64,000 bases of DNA, from positions 1 through 64,000 of the forward strand of contig NZ_JABWGO010000011.1 of NCBI RefSeq assembly GCF_013363995.1, in the 5' to 3' direction. The notes beneath the pieces are model-generated. The model was not told the DNA's origin, did no database searches, and worked only from the letters and a program-made list of their open reading frames with translations. Of the stretch, positions 26,341 through 34,834 are shown piece by piece; the first letter of the stretch is position 1, and the number at the start of each line of letters is the position of its first letter. The translations under genes and the position numbers were made by a program. This DNA comes from Nonomuraea rhodomycinica (GTDB lineage Bacteria > Actinomycetota > Actinomycetes > Streptosporangiales > Streptosporangiaceae).

Positions 26341-27123
26341 TCAGTCGCAGCAGATGTCGATCACGCCCTCGGCCACCGAGGCGGTGATCCGGCGGGGGGC
26401 GCCGATCTGGCGAGGGACGTCGACGTCCACCTTGGGAGCCGTGGCGGTCACGTCGTAGGTCGCTCTGCGGGGCACCTCGACCGAGACCGTCCCGGACGTC
26501 CGCACGACCGCCCGCACCTCGGCCGGCGGCTGGCGGAAGCCCAGGTGCACGCGGCCGGTGCCGACCTCGACGTCGGCGCGCTCGCCGCTCAGCGCCGTCG
26601 CCTCGACGTCGCCCGAGCCGCTCCTGACGTGCAGGTCGCCGGGGACGCCGTCCATGTGCACGTCGCCGGAGACGGAGGTCACCCGCAGCTTGCCGGGGAT
26701 GTTCGCCAGTTGGAGGGGCGTGCTGGCCGTGCTGGTGTCGAGGGAGGTCTCCGGCGGCACCGCGATGCTGTACCCGACCTCGCAGGGGAGCGGGCCGGAG
26801 CGGTCGGAACGGTCGCGAACCTGGCAGTCGGAGCTGACCCGCAAGGTGCCGGAGCCCCACTCCTCGGTGACCTCGGGCTTCCTGCGCAGCCAGCGGACCT
26901 GCCGCTCCACGACGACCTCCCCGGCCTCTCCGCTCTGGATCAGCACGTCGGAGACGCCGTCCTCGACCACCAGCCGCACCTGGGAGCCGTGGAACGGGAA
27001 GGAGCCGCGCGAGACCTCGATGGGCGGATCGGCGTCCGCGAACCCGTTGTAGAGCAGCGCCGTGGCCACGACGAGCACGATCGAGGTGAAGACCGTGCCC
27101 GCGGCCAGCCAGATCGCTCTCAC
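26341..27123 (-). CDS. Membrane-anchored DUF4097-type protein
   Basis: 260 residues. One N-terminal membrane helix (WLAAGTVFTSIVLVVATALLY), then an external domain with repeated beta-strand turns (VTSVSGDVHMDG, VRSGSGDVEATA) characteristic of DUF4097 beta-helix proteins, and a C-terminal ICCD. GTG start overlaps the response-regulator stop (GTGA), so it is the third gene of an HK-RR-DUF4097 operon and probably part of an envelope-stress response. Function of the family is not established. Confidence 0.7.
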   Translation of the reverse strand: MRAIWLAAGTVFTSIVLVVATALLYNGFADADPPIEVSRGSFPFHGSQVRLVVEDGVSDVLIQSGEAGEVVVERQVRWLRRKPEVTEEWGSGTLRVSSDCQVRDRSDRSGPLPCEVGYSIAVPPETSLDTSTASTPLQLANIPGKLRVTSVSGDVHMDGVPGDLHVRSGSGDVEATALSGERADVEVGTGRVHLGFRQPPAEVRAVVRTSGTVSVEVPRRATYDVTATAPKVDVDVPRQIGAPRRITASVAEGVIDICCD

Positions 27124-27773
27124 GGCGTGCTCCTGACGTCGAGGAAGCGCAGGACGGCCAGGACGCGCCGGTGGTCGCCCTCGGCCGGCGCGAGGTCCAG
27201 CTTGGTGAAGATGTTGCCGATGTGCTTGCCGACGGCGCCCTCGCTGAGGACGAGCTCCTGGCCGATGCCGGCGTTGGAGCGGCCCTCGGCCATCAGCTTG
27301 AGCACCTCCCGCTCGCGGGGCGTCAGCCGGTCCAGCGGGTCGCTGTGGCCGCGCAGGAGGAGCTGGGAGACCACCTCGGGGTCGAGGGCCGTGCCGCCCG
27401 CCGCCACGCGCCGCAGCGCGTCCATGAAGTCGGTCACGTCCGCCACCCGGTCCTTGAGCAGGTAGCCGACGCCGCCGGCCGCGGAGGACAGGAGCTGGGC
27501 GGCGTAGCGCTCCTCGACGTACTGCGACAGCACGAGCACGGCCAGGCCGGGCTGCTGGCGGCGCAGCACGAGCGCGGCGCGCAGGCCCTCGTCGGTGTGC
27601 GTGGGCGGCATCCGGACGTCGGTGACCACGAGGTCGGGCCGGTGCTCCTCGGCGGCGCGCAGCAGGCTCTCGGCCTCGGCGACCGCGGCCACCACCCGCA
27701 TGCCGGCCGCGTCGAGCAGCCGCACCAGCCCCTCGCGCAGCAGCACCGAGTCCTCCGCGAGCACTACTCGCAC
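27120..27773 (-). CDS. NarL/LuxR-type response regulator
   Basis: 217 residues from GTG 27773. Receiver domain (1-~120) with acidic VVLAEDS, phospho-acceptor Asp in LVVTDVRMPP and Lys in YLLKDRV. C-terminal LuxR-type HTH (about 150-205) with LTPREREVLKLMAEGRSNAGIG and SEGAVGKHI. The start overlaps the kinase gene by 10 bp, marking them as cognate partners. All residues needed for phosphorylation are intact, unlike the regulator of the pst operon. Confidence 0.92.
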   Translation of the reverse strand: MRVVLAEDSVLLREGLVRLLDAAGMRVVAAVAEAESLLRAAEEHRPDLVVTDVRMPPTHTDEGLRAALVLRRQQPGLAVLVLSQYVEERYAAQLLSSAAGGVGYLLKDRVADVTDFMDALRRVAAGGTALDPEVVSQLLLRGHSDPLDRLTPREREVLKLMAEGRSNAGIGQELVLSEGAVGKHIGNIFTKLDLAPAEGDHRRVLAVLRFLDVRSTP

Positions 27774-28924
27774 GGCAGCTCCACCTCGATCGTCGTCGGC
27801 CCGCCGGGCGGGCTGGTCAGCATGAACGCGCCGTCCACCGCTCCCACGCGCTGCGCCAGGCCGCGCAGGCCGGTGCCGGCGTCCAGTGTGGCACCGCCGT
27901 GCCCGTCGTCGTGGACGCGCACGCGCAGCCGCTCGCCGTCGCGGGTCACGACGATCTCGGCGTGGGACGCGGCGGCGTGCTTGGCGATGTTGGTCAGCGC
28001 CTCCGAGACCACGAAGAACGCCACGGCCTCGATCGTGGGCGTCGGCCGCCGGTCGATGCGCACGCGCAGCCGCACCGGGAAGGGGGCGCGGGCGGCGACG
28101 CCGGACAGGGCCGCGTCGAGGCCCTGGTCGTTGAGCACGGCCGGGTGCAGGCCGCGGACGAAGTCGCGCAGCTCCTTGAGCGCCTGCTTGGCCTCCTCGT
28201 GGGCCTGCGCGATGGCCTGGCGGGCCGGCTCGGGCAGGTCGGTGAGGGTGGCCCGGGCCAGGCCGAGGTTCATGGCCAGGGACACGAGCCGCTGCTGGGC
28301 GCCGTCGTGCAGGTCGCGCTCGATGCGGCGGCGCTCGGCGTCGGCGGCGTCGATCACCCCGGCCCGGCTCTCGGTCAGCGTCTCGATGCGCCGGTCGAGC
28401 TCGGAACGGCTCGGGCCGAGCAGCATGCGGGCCACCGCCAGGTCCAGCGCCGCCATGCCGCGCGCCACCACGGGCGAGGCCAGCAGGAGGACCAGCCCCA
28501 CGGCCGTGTAGAGGCCGGCGATGCGGGGGTCGCGCAGGTCGAACACGAACACCAGGGGCGGTGGCTGCAACCACGGCTGGGCGAAGGCCGTCAGCCCCAC
28601 CAGGGCTCCGCCCCAGCCGAGGCCGACGAGCAGCGCGCCGGCGGCGCTGACCACGGGGGACAGCAGGTGGTAGCCGAGCTGGCGCCACGTCGAGGCGTCG
28701 CGCCAGCCGCCGGGCTCGCCGATGCGCGGGATGTGCGCGCCCTGGAACGCCGCGAACCGGGAGCGCTGCACCCGGGTGAACGCGGGCAGGCCGCGGCGCA
28801 GCGCGGCCGGGACGACGGCCAGCGCGAGCGTCAGCACGCCGAGGACCACGGCGACCGGCAGGCCGGTCATCACGTGGGCGGTGTCCAGCCAGGCCCGCGC
28901 CGACCAGGGCCGGGGGACTTTCAT
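27764..28924 (-). CDS. Sensor histidine kinase (NarL-partner type)
   Basis: 386 residues from ATG 28924. Several N-terminal membrane helices in a module of roughly 170 residues. HisKA_3 dimerisation domain with the phospho-acceptor His in RRRIERDLHDGAQQRLV. HATPase domain with EALTNIAKHAAAS (N box) and DDGHGGA and GTGLRGLAQRV (G boxes). Desk-type kinases with this layout pair with NarL-family regulators, here encoded immediately downstream. The signal is unknown. Confidence 0.92.
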   Translation of the reverse strand: MKVPRPWSARAWLDTAHVMTGLPVAVVLGVLTLALAVVPAALRRGLPAFTRVQRSRFAAFQGAHIPRIGEPGGWRDASTWRQLGYHLLSPVVSAAGALLVGLGWGGALVGLTAFAQPWLQPPPLVFVFDLRDPRIAGLYTAVGLVLLLASPVVARGMAALDLAVARMLLGPSRSELDRRIETLTESRAGVIDAADAERRRIERDLHDGAQQRLVSLAMNLGLARATLTDLPEPARQAIAQAHEEAKQALKELRDFVRGLHPAVLNDQGLDAALSGVAARAPFPVRLRVRIDRRPTPTIEAVAFFVVSEALTNIAKHAAASHAEIVVTRDGERLRVRVHDDGHGGATLDAGTGLRGLAQRVGAVDGAFMLTSPPGGPTTIEVELPCE

Positions 28925-29013
28925 GCCGTCAACGGTATTGATCCCGGCCCTCCGCGCGACAGGGGCCTGGTGGGCGCTCCGGGGGTGGGGTTCGCCCCAC
29001 CCCCGGCGGGGCC

Positions 29014-29982
29014 TCACAAGGGCGGCACCGACCAGCCCTTCTCGTGGAAGAGCGGCGCGTGCTCGGCGTTGACGAACAGCCGGTCCTCGGGGTTCGGGAC
29101 GCGGAAGTAGCTCTGCGGGTGCAGCAGTTCGCGGGCGTCGTCCGACAGGTCGAGCACGTACCGGTCGGGCGCCCGGCGCTGGGCCAGGAAGCGCAGCTCG
29201 AACGGCAGGATCGCGAGCGGGTCCGCGGGGTCCCACAGCCCGAGCCCGCTCCCGCGGGCCTGCCGCACCGCCTCGCGGGCGCGGCCGAGGGCTCCTGCCT
29301 CGCCGATCGAGCGGGCCGTGCCCGGCGGGGGCACCGCGTCGGCCACGCGGCCCTCCTGGCGCACGAACGGGTCCACGTTGGGCCAGATGAAGTACGGGAT
29401 CACGTGCCCGGCCGTGAGCAGCCGCTCGTTGTACGGGTCGGGGCGGGGCCGGTCGCGCTGGTCGCGGTTGACGTAGCAGAGCAGCCGGCCGTACCGGTCG
29501 AGGATCTCGTGCGCGAAGGCGAGCCGGAACTTGAACGTGGCTTCGGTGAGGCCCTGCTCGGCGATGTCGGCGGCGATCATCTCCTTGAGCGCCTTCGTGG
29601 CGGGCGCGGCGTGGGCGGCGTGGTTGGCGGCGGCGCGCGGGCCGAGCCGGGCCGTGAGGTTCGCGCGCAGCGCCGTGCGGAGCGACAGCTCGGGCAGGCC
29701 CTTGGCGAAGGGATCGGTCAGGAACGTCGTCCAGGCCGGATGCTCGATCTTGACGAAGCCGCCCGGGAAGTCCGGGAAGTCGGGGCTCTGGGGCAGCTCG
29801 AAGCTGACCTCGGGGGCGTCGACGCCCAGCATGCGGACGCCGAAGTTCCCGTCGGCCGCGATGTTGATCGTGTCGCCGTCGTGGACGATCTTGTCCACGG
29901 GTTCGGCCTGGCCGTTGCGCCGGGCGAGGAGGCCATGGCCAACCGTGATGCCGGGAACGGGTTGTTCGATCGCCTTTGCCAT
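29014..29982 (-). CDS. Staphylococcal nuclease-like domain protein
   Basis: 322 residues from ATG 29982 (an in-frame ATG at 30033 adds 17). The N-terminal half has the thermonuclease-like signature DGDTINI...RMLGVDAPE, and later DRYGRLLCYV, which matches the D-x-Y-G-R-x-L catalytic-loop pattern. The segment between these is much longer than in a standard nuclease. No signal peptide is evident, so it may act inside the cell or be a non-enzymatic derivative. Function beyond the fold is unknown. Confidence 0.65.
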   Translation of the reverse strand: MAKAIEQPVPGITVGHGLLARRNGQAEPVDKIVHDGDTINIAADGNFGVRMLGVDAPEVSFELPQSPDFPDFPGGFVKIEHPAWTTFLTDPFAKGLPELSLRTALRANLTARLGPRAAANHAAHAAPATKALKEMIAADIAEQGLTEATFKFRLAFAHEILDRYGRLLCYVNRDQRDRPRPDPYNERLLTAGHVIPYFIWPNVDPFVRQEGRVADAVPPPGTARSIGEAGALGRAREAVRQARGSGLGLWDPADPLAILPFELRFLAQRRAPDRYVLDLSDDARELLHPQSYFRVPNPEDRLFVNAEHAPLFHEKGWSVPPL

Positions 29983-30084
29983 GCCTGCATCATCACCCTG
30001 TTCGGCCGACAAGTCCCGTGATATCCGAACCAATGGCGCACCATGGTCATCTCATGGATGAGTCAACGGACGATGGAGGTCCAG

Positions 30085-30681
30085 ATGATCCAGACGGGGA
30101 TGGCCGTGCTCGCCCTGGCGGGGGTGCTGAGCGGCGGGGGCGGGCTGCCGAAGGGGTTCCTCCCCTCGGAGACGCACCCGCCGGCGACCCAGGACGAGGC
30201 CTACAAGGTCAGCGACTCGCTCAAGCGCCCGCTGGCGCTCAACCCGTGCTTCCGGGCCAGGCCGTGGGACACGGGCCGGGTGGCCGCGCGCAGCGTCGTC
30301 CACGAGAGCCCGAGCCGCGTCGACCAGGAGCAGCTCGTGCTCTACAGGAACCCGGCGGCGGCCGAGCGCGCCATGCGGGGGCTGCGCGCCGAGCTCGCGC
30401 GCTGCGCCGACGTGGGCAAGGGCATCAAGCGCTACCGGTACTTCAGCAAGCCGCTCGACGTGGGCGACGACGGGCTGCGCGCGGGCGGGCGCTTCTACGA
30501 GAGCGGCGAGCAGGCCGTCGTCGTACGGCGGGGCGCCGCGGTGTACGTGGCGGCCACGAGCGGCGAGCCGGTCTACCCGACCAGGTCACTGCCCCTCCGC
30601 GGCTTCCGCGAGCTCGTCGGGCGCGCCGAGCGGATGGCCGAGAAGGTGTGTGAGCTGCCTGAGGCGTCCTGCGGCCGGTAG
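30085..30681 (+). CDS. Secreted protein of unknown function
   Basis: 198 residues from ATG 30085, which has GGAGG at 30073-30077; upstream ATGs lack a ribosome site. An N-terminal hydrophobic helix (TGMAVLALAGVLSGGGG) suggests export. The rest has evenly spaced Cys residues (PCF, RCAD, VCEL, SCGR), which could form two disulfides, and a layout reminiscent of extracellular sensor domains such as that of PknH (Y.NP.AAERAMRGLRAELARC). No firm family assignment. Confidence 0.6.
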   Translation: MIQTGMAVLALAGVLSGGGGLPKGFLPSETHPPATQDEAYKVSDSLKRPLALNPCFRARPWDTGRVAARSVVHESPSRVDQEQLVLYRNPAAAERAMRGLRAELARCADVGKGIKRYRYFSKPLDVGDDGLRAGGRFYESGEQAVVVRRGAAVYVAATSGEPVYPTRSLPLRGFRELVGRAERMAEKVCELPEASCGR

Positions 30682-30684
30682 GGG

Positions 30685-31407
30685 TCAGGGGAGCAGCCCG
30701 AGGCGCCGCTTGAACGCCGCGGAGTCGAAGCCGCCGCCCAGCGTCATCGCGAGCCCGCGCCTCGCCTCCTCGGCGAACTCCTCGGGGCCGAGCGCCCCGA
30801 TGCCCTCCGGCAGCACGCCGGCCAGCGGACGGGCGGCCAGCATCTCCAGGTCGGCCACGTCGTTCAGCTCGGCCGCGCCCGGCTCGGCCGGCCACGCACC
30901 GATCACCACGCCGGCCAGGCCGAGCCCGCGGTTGGCCATGGCCTCCAGCGTGAGCGCCGTGTGGTTGAGCGTGCCGAGGCCGGCGCGGGCGACGACCAGC
31001 ACCTGCGCCCGGAGGGCGCGCGCCAGGTCGGCGATCGTGCCGCCGTCCTCGTCGTAGCGCACCAGCAGCCCGCCGGTGCCCTCGACCAGCACGAGCCGGT
31101 GGGTCTCGGCCAGCTCGCCGATCCGCCCGGCCGCGGCCTCCAGCGACACGGGGGCGACCCCGCCGGCCCGCGCGGCTGCGGCGGGCGACAGGGCGGCCGG
31201 GTAACGGGCCAGCTCGAACGTCGTCGTCACGCCGGACAGCCGGATGACGTGGTCCAGGTCGCCCGGCTCGCCGGGTGCCGCACCGGTCTGCGCCGGCTTC
31301 ACCACGGCCACGCTCGACCCGCGCAGGCGCGCCAGCGCGGCCACCGCGGCGGTGACGACGGTCTTGCCGACCCCGGTGTCGGTCCCGCTGACGACGAGCA
31401 CACTCAC
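30685..31407 (-). CDS. bioD: Dethiobiotin synthetase
   Basis: ATP-dependent closure of the ureido ring of dethiobiotin from 7,8-diaminopelargonate and CO2, the penultimate step of biotin synthesis. 240 residues. P-loop GTDTGVGKT at the N-terminus, VKPAQTG, and VEGTGGLLV, all diagnostic of BioD. GTG start. It lies 66 bp after dasR on the same strand, with a bioF remnant further upstream, suggesting a former biotin cluster. Confidence 0.93.
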   Translation of the reverse strand: MSVLVVSGTDTGVGKTVVTAAVAALARLRGSSVAVVKPAQTGAAPGEPGDLDHVIRLSGVTTTFELARYPAALSPAAAARAGGVAPVSLEAAAGRIGELAETHRLVLVEGTGGLLVRYDEDGGTIADLARALRAQVLVVARAGLGTLNHTALTLEAMANRGLGLAGVVIGAWPAEPGAAELNDVADLEMLAARPLAGVLPEGIGALGPEEFAEEARRGLAMTLGGGFDSAAFKRRLGLLP

Positions 31408-31473
31408 CCCTCAAGCCTAGGGTGCCGGGGAACCCGCGGGTCGGAGGCGGTCTCCCTGGAGCCCGTCAGCCGC

Positions 31474-32193
31474 TCAGGGGCGACGCAGCCGCGTGACGAA
31501 CTTGTACCGGTCACCGCGGTAGAGGGACTGGGCCCACTCGACGGGGTTGCCGTCGGCGTCGAAGGCGTGCCGGGTCAGCAGCAGCATCGGCAGGCCCACG
31601 TCCACCCCCAGCGCCTTGGCGTCGTACGGCGTCGCGAGGACCGTCTCGATGATCTCCTCGGCGTCCGTGAGCCGCACGTTGTAGGCGTTGTGCAGCGTCT
31701 CGTACAGCGAAGAGTGGACCTCCAGCTCGCGCCGCAGCCGGGGGAAGCGGCGCGCCGACAGGTGGGTGGTGTCGATCGACACCGGCTCGCCGTTGGCCAG
31801 GCGGAGCCGGTGGATGCGCAGCACGCGCCCGCCCGGGTTGATCGCCAGGCGGCGGGCCAGCGCCTCGTCGGCGGTGATGTAGCCGATCTCCAGTATCTTC
31901 GTGTCCGGCTCCAGCCCGGCGGTGCGCAGGTCGCCGATGTACGAGGTGAGCTGGAGCACCTGCGCCACCTTCGGCTGGGCGACGAACGTGCCCTTGCCCT
32001 GGATGCGCAGCAGCCGTCCCTCGACCACCAGCTCCGTCAACGCCTGCCGCACGGTCGTGCGCGAGGTCTCGAACCGCACGGCCAGCGTCCGCTCCGGAGG
32101 CAGCGCCGTGCCGGCCGGGAGGCTCTTGGTGAGCTCGAGCAGGCTGCGCTTCACGTCGTAGTACTTCGGTACGCGAGGGCCGTCGTCCGTCAC
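31474..32193 (-). CDS. dasR: GntR/HutC-family regulator, DasR-like
   Basis: 239 residues. N-terminal winged helix with [25 protein letters not shown] and [11 protein letters not shown]-terminal UTRA sugar-sensing domain with [26 protein letters not shown], each typical of DasR, the GlcNAc-6-phosphate-responsive regulator of chitin use and development in Streptomyces. The C-terminus [17 protein letters not shown] matches closely. GTG start overlaps the stop of the upstream bioF remnant (GTGA). No convincing dre operator was found in the window. Confidence 0.85.
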   Translation of the reverse strand: MTDDGPRVPKYYDVKRSLLELTKSLPAGTALPPERTLAVRFETSRTTVRQALTELVVEGRLLRIQGKGTFVAQPKVAQVLQLTSYIGDLRTAGLEPDTKILEIGYITADEALARRLAINPGGRVLRIHRLRLANGEPVSIDTTHLSARRFPRLRRELEVHSSLYETLHNAYNVRLTDAEEIIETVLATPYDAKALGVDVGLPMLLLTRHAFDADGNPVEWAQSLYRGDRYKFVTRLRRP

Positions 32194-32510
32194 GCTCTCA
32201 CCTTCACTTCTGCCACGGCGGTGAGGGCGTGTCGGATCACCGCTAGATCATCGGAACTCAGATTGGCCCGAGCGGTCAACCGCAGGCAAGAGCGGCCGTC
32301 CGGCGCCGAGGGCGGGCGGAGGCGTCGACGCGGCTCGGGTTGATGGAGAAGGATATCCATCGCGGCGGAGGCGGCCGCAACCGAGGCCGGTACGAGACCC
32401 GTGCCGACGACGTACGATCTGGCCGTCTGGTCCGACGTCTGGATCACCTCCGGCTCCCCGGGACCGTTTCCCCTGGACACGAGCGCCCGGGACAGTGTGA
32501 CGGTTCTCAC
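32190..32510 (-). pseudogene. bioF: Remnant of 8-amino-7-oxononanoate synthase (bioF)
   Basis: A 106-codon frame whose product aligns with two separated parts of BioF. TVTLSRALVSRG..PEVI and ARSYVVGTGLVPASVAAASAAMDIL correspond to the TLSKALGSxGG...ARxFIFTTGLxPA region; [25 protein letters not shown] corresponds to the C-terminus. The N-terminal two thirds is missing, about 70-80 residues between the two blocks are deleted in frame, and the PLP lysine of TLSKAL is Arg. Third-position GC is lower than in neighbours, consistent with decay. The stop overlaps the dasR start, so it may survive as a translated leader. Confidence 0.7.
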
Positions 32511-32519
32511 AATGTGAGA
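32496..32519. promoter_or_regulatory. CRP-type operator upstream of pdtaS
   Basis: TGTGA-CGGTTC-TCACA (32496-32511) matches the CRP consensus exactly. It overlaps a second palindrome TCTCACA-A-TGTGAGA (32505-32519), giving three half-sites. It lies 88 bp before the PdtaS start and within the 5' part of the bioF remnant. Confidence 0.7.
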
Positions 32520-32598
32520 TTCCCGGAAAAGGCTGGTTGAGTGCACCGAACCGGGGGGCCGGTTTGGTCGTACGGCGGGACAGCGCGCATGATGCAGT

Positions 32599-34140
32599 GT
32601 GCCCACTCTCAGCGACCTCGTCGTCCGCCACACCGCTCTCGACGCGGCGGACCTCGAATGGCTGCACTCGCTGGTCTCCGACTGGCAGCTGCTCGCCGAC
32701 CTGTCCTTCGCCGACCTCATCCTGTGGGCCCCGCTGCTCCCGCCCGCCGCGGAGGCCGGCGAGGGGCGTGCGGGACGCACCGAGAACGGCCACGGGGAGC
32801 GGTACGGCGGCGGCTGGATCGCCATCGCGCAGATGCGCCCGACGACCGGCCCGACCGTCTACCACGACGACGTCGTGGGCACCGTCGTCGCGCGCGGCGA
32901 GCGCCACCTGATCGACACCGCCTGGAACGAGCGGCGCATCTGCCGCGAGGGCGACCCCGACTGGTCCACGGGCGTGCCCGTGCGCGAGGAGACGATCCCC
33001 GTGCGGCGGGTGCTGCCCGACGGGCAGGGCCGCTTCCTCGCGGTCATCCAGCGCTCCACCAACCTGTCGTCGGCGCGCACCCCGTCGCGCCTGGAGCTGA
33101 CCTACCTCCAGAGCGCCTCCGACCTGGCGCAGATGGTCGCCGAGGGGCGTTTCCCGTTCTCCGGCGACGAGCCGATCCTGGTCCGCTCGCCGCGCGTGGG
33201 CGACGGGCTGCTCAGGCTCGACCGGGGCGGCCGGGTGACGTACGCGTCGCCGAACGCGCTGTCGGCCTACCGGCGGCTCGGCCTGCACGCCGACCTCGTG
33301 GGCGCGGAGCTGGGCCGGGTGACCGCCACCCTGTGCTACTCCGACGAGCCGATCAACGAAGACCTGATGATCGTGGCCAGCGGGCGGGCCGCCAAGGAGA
33401 CCGAGGTCGAGTCCGGCGGCACGATCGTGCAGTTGCGCGCCATCCCGCTGATCGTCGGCGGGGGGCGCATCGGCGCGCTGGTGCTCATCCGCGACGTGAC
33501 GGAGCTGCGGCGGCGCGAGCGCGAGCTGATGACCAAGGACGCGACGATCCGCGAGATCCACCACCGCGTCAAGAACAACCTGCAGACCGTCGCGGCGCTG
33601 CTGCGGCTGCAGGCCAGGCGCCTGCAGGTGCCGGAGGGGCGCGAGGCGCTGGAGGAGGCGGTGCGCAGGGTCGGGTCCATCGCGATCGTCCACGAGACGC
33701 TCTCCCACGCGCCGGAGGAGTTCGTCGACTTCGACGACATCGCCGACCGGGTCATCGCGATGGCGGGAGAGGTGTCGGCCGCGGAGTCCGCGGTCACGCC
33801 GCGCCGGGTGGGGGCGTTCGGCGTGCTGCCGTCGCTGATCGCCACGCCGCTGGCGATGGCGCTGACCGAGCTGCTGCAGAACGCGCTCCAGCACGGCAGG
33901 CCGAGGCGGCTGCAGGTCGTGGTGGAGCGGGTCGGGCCCGGCGACGACCGGCTCAACGTGACCGTCTGGGACGACGGTCAGGGGGTGCCGGAGGGGTTCG
34001 ACCTCGACAGCTCCACGAGCCTCGGGTTGCAGATCGTGCGCACGCTGGTGGAGGGGGAGCTGTCCGGAAAGCTCTCGATCGGGCCGCGCGAGGGCGGCGG
34101 CACGGAGGTCATGCTGTCGATCCCGCTGCCCGCCGGGTGA
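32599..34140 (+). CDS. pdtaS: PdtaS-type cytosolic sensor histidine kinase
   Basis: 513 residues from GTG 32599. No membrane segments. N-terminal GAF-like and PAS-like sensor modules (to ~310; FAVIQR-type ends, VTYASPNALSAYRRLG). HisKA_2 domain with the acceptor His in IREIHHRVKNNLQTVAALLRLQ, and HATPase with TELLQNALQHG, WDDGQGVPEGFD, SLGLQIVRTL. The partner PdtaR is an RNA-binding antiterminator in mycobacteria and is not encoded here. Convergent with whiB1, the same neighbourhood as in M. tuberculosis (Rv3220c/Rv3219). A CRP-type site lies upstream. Confidence 0.88.
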   Translation: MPTLSDLVVRHTALDAADLEWLHSLVSDWQLLADLSFADLILWAPLLPPAAEAGEGRAGRTENGHGERYGGGWIAIAQMRPTTGPTVYHDDVVGTVVARGERHLIDTAWNERRICREGDPDWSTGVPVREETIPVRRVLPDGQGRFLAVIQRSTNLSSARTPSRLELTYLQSASDLAQMVAEGRFPFSGDEPILVRSPRVGDGLLRLDRGGRVTYASPNALSAYRRLGLHADLVGAELGRVTATLCYSDEPINEDLMIVASGRAAKETEVESGGTIVQLRAIPLIVGGGRIGALVLIRDVTELRRRERELMTKDATIREIHHRVKNNLQTVAALLRLQARRLQVPEGREALEEAVRRVGSIAIVHETLSHAPEEFVDFDDIADRVIAMAGEVSAAESAVTPRRVGAFGVLPSLIATPLAMALTELLQNALQHGRPRRLQVVVERVGPGDDRLNVTVWDDGQGVPEGFDLDSSTSLGLQIVRTLVEGELSGKLSIGPREGGGTEVMLSIPLPAG

Positions 34141-34302
34141 CGGTCCGCGGGATGCTCGAGGCCGATGGTGAGACGGCCGCGCCCGCCGCGGTGTCGCGGC
34201 GGGGGACTGGCGGCCGTACGGATCGCTTCGAGGACTTCGACGTGCCGGGGGCGACTGCCGGGGGCAGGGGCTCCGGGGACGGGGTGTCGCGGTCGGGTGG
34301 GG

Positions 34303-34557
34303 TCAGGCGGAGGCGCGGGCGCGGGCACGGGCCGTGCGGCGCTTGAGCGCGCGACGCTCGTCCTCGCTCAGGCCGCCCCAGACGCCGGCGTCCTGGCCGG
34401 ACTCCAGGGCCCACTTCAGGCACGCGTCCACGGCCGGGCAGGAACGGCAGACCTGCTTGGCCTCCTCGATCTGCATGAGCGCGGGGCCGGTGTTGCCGAT
34501 CGGGAAGAACAGCTCGGGGTCCACGTCACGGCAGGCAGCTCGGTGGCGCCAGTCCAT
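34303..34557 (-). CDS. whiB1: WhiB-family iron-sulfur regulator (WhiB1/WblE type)
   Basis: 84 residues. Four cluster-binding cysteines (Cys9; C-x2-C as CRSCPAVDAC, positions 37 and 40; Cys46), the turn motif GVWGGLSEDERR and a basic DNA-contacting C-terminus (RALKRRTARARARA). WhiB1-type proteins bind [4Fe-4S], interact with sigma-A region 4 and react with nitric oxide. It is convergent with pdtaS, with a CRP-like site about 56 bp upstream of its start. Confidence 0.93.
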   Translation of the reverse strand: MDWRHRAACRDVDPELFFPIGNTGPALMQIEEAKQVCRSCPAVDACLKWALESGQDAGVWGGLSEDERRALKRRTARARARASA

Positions 34558-34612
34558 GCGTCCACTCCTTAGTAGATGGAGCCGGTGGTCGGGCTCCGTG
34601 CGGCTACTACTT

Positions 34613-34628
34613 TGTGAAGAGTTTCACT
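34613..34628. promoter_or_regulatory. CRP-type operator upstream of whiB1
   Basis: TGTGA-AGAGTT-TCACT, one mismatch from TGTGA-N6-TCACA, 56 bp upstream of the whiB1 ATG. In M. tuberculosis whiB1 is a known CRP target. The rest of 34629-34834 has no gene and presumably holds the promoter. Confidence 0.6.
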
Positions 34629-34834
34629 AAGGCGCGCGAGCAAGGACCCGGACCATGGGGGACCGGGAATTGCTCGCCGGACGACCGGAACGACCTCGGG
34701 GTTCTGGTTAAACGTCCTACGTTCCGACGTCAGTCTGAGCCTGTCAGCCACGGAGAGTGCACGCAAGGGGTTCCGGGCGAAGTTTTGGCCGTAATGGATG
34801 TCGGATGCGTCACACAATGACCGAATGTAACCAG

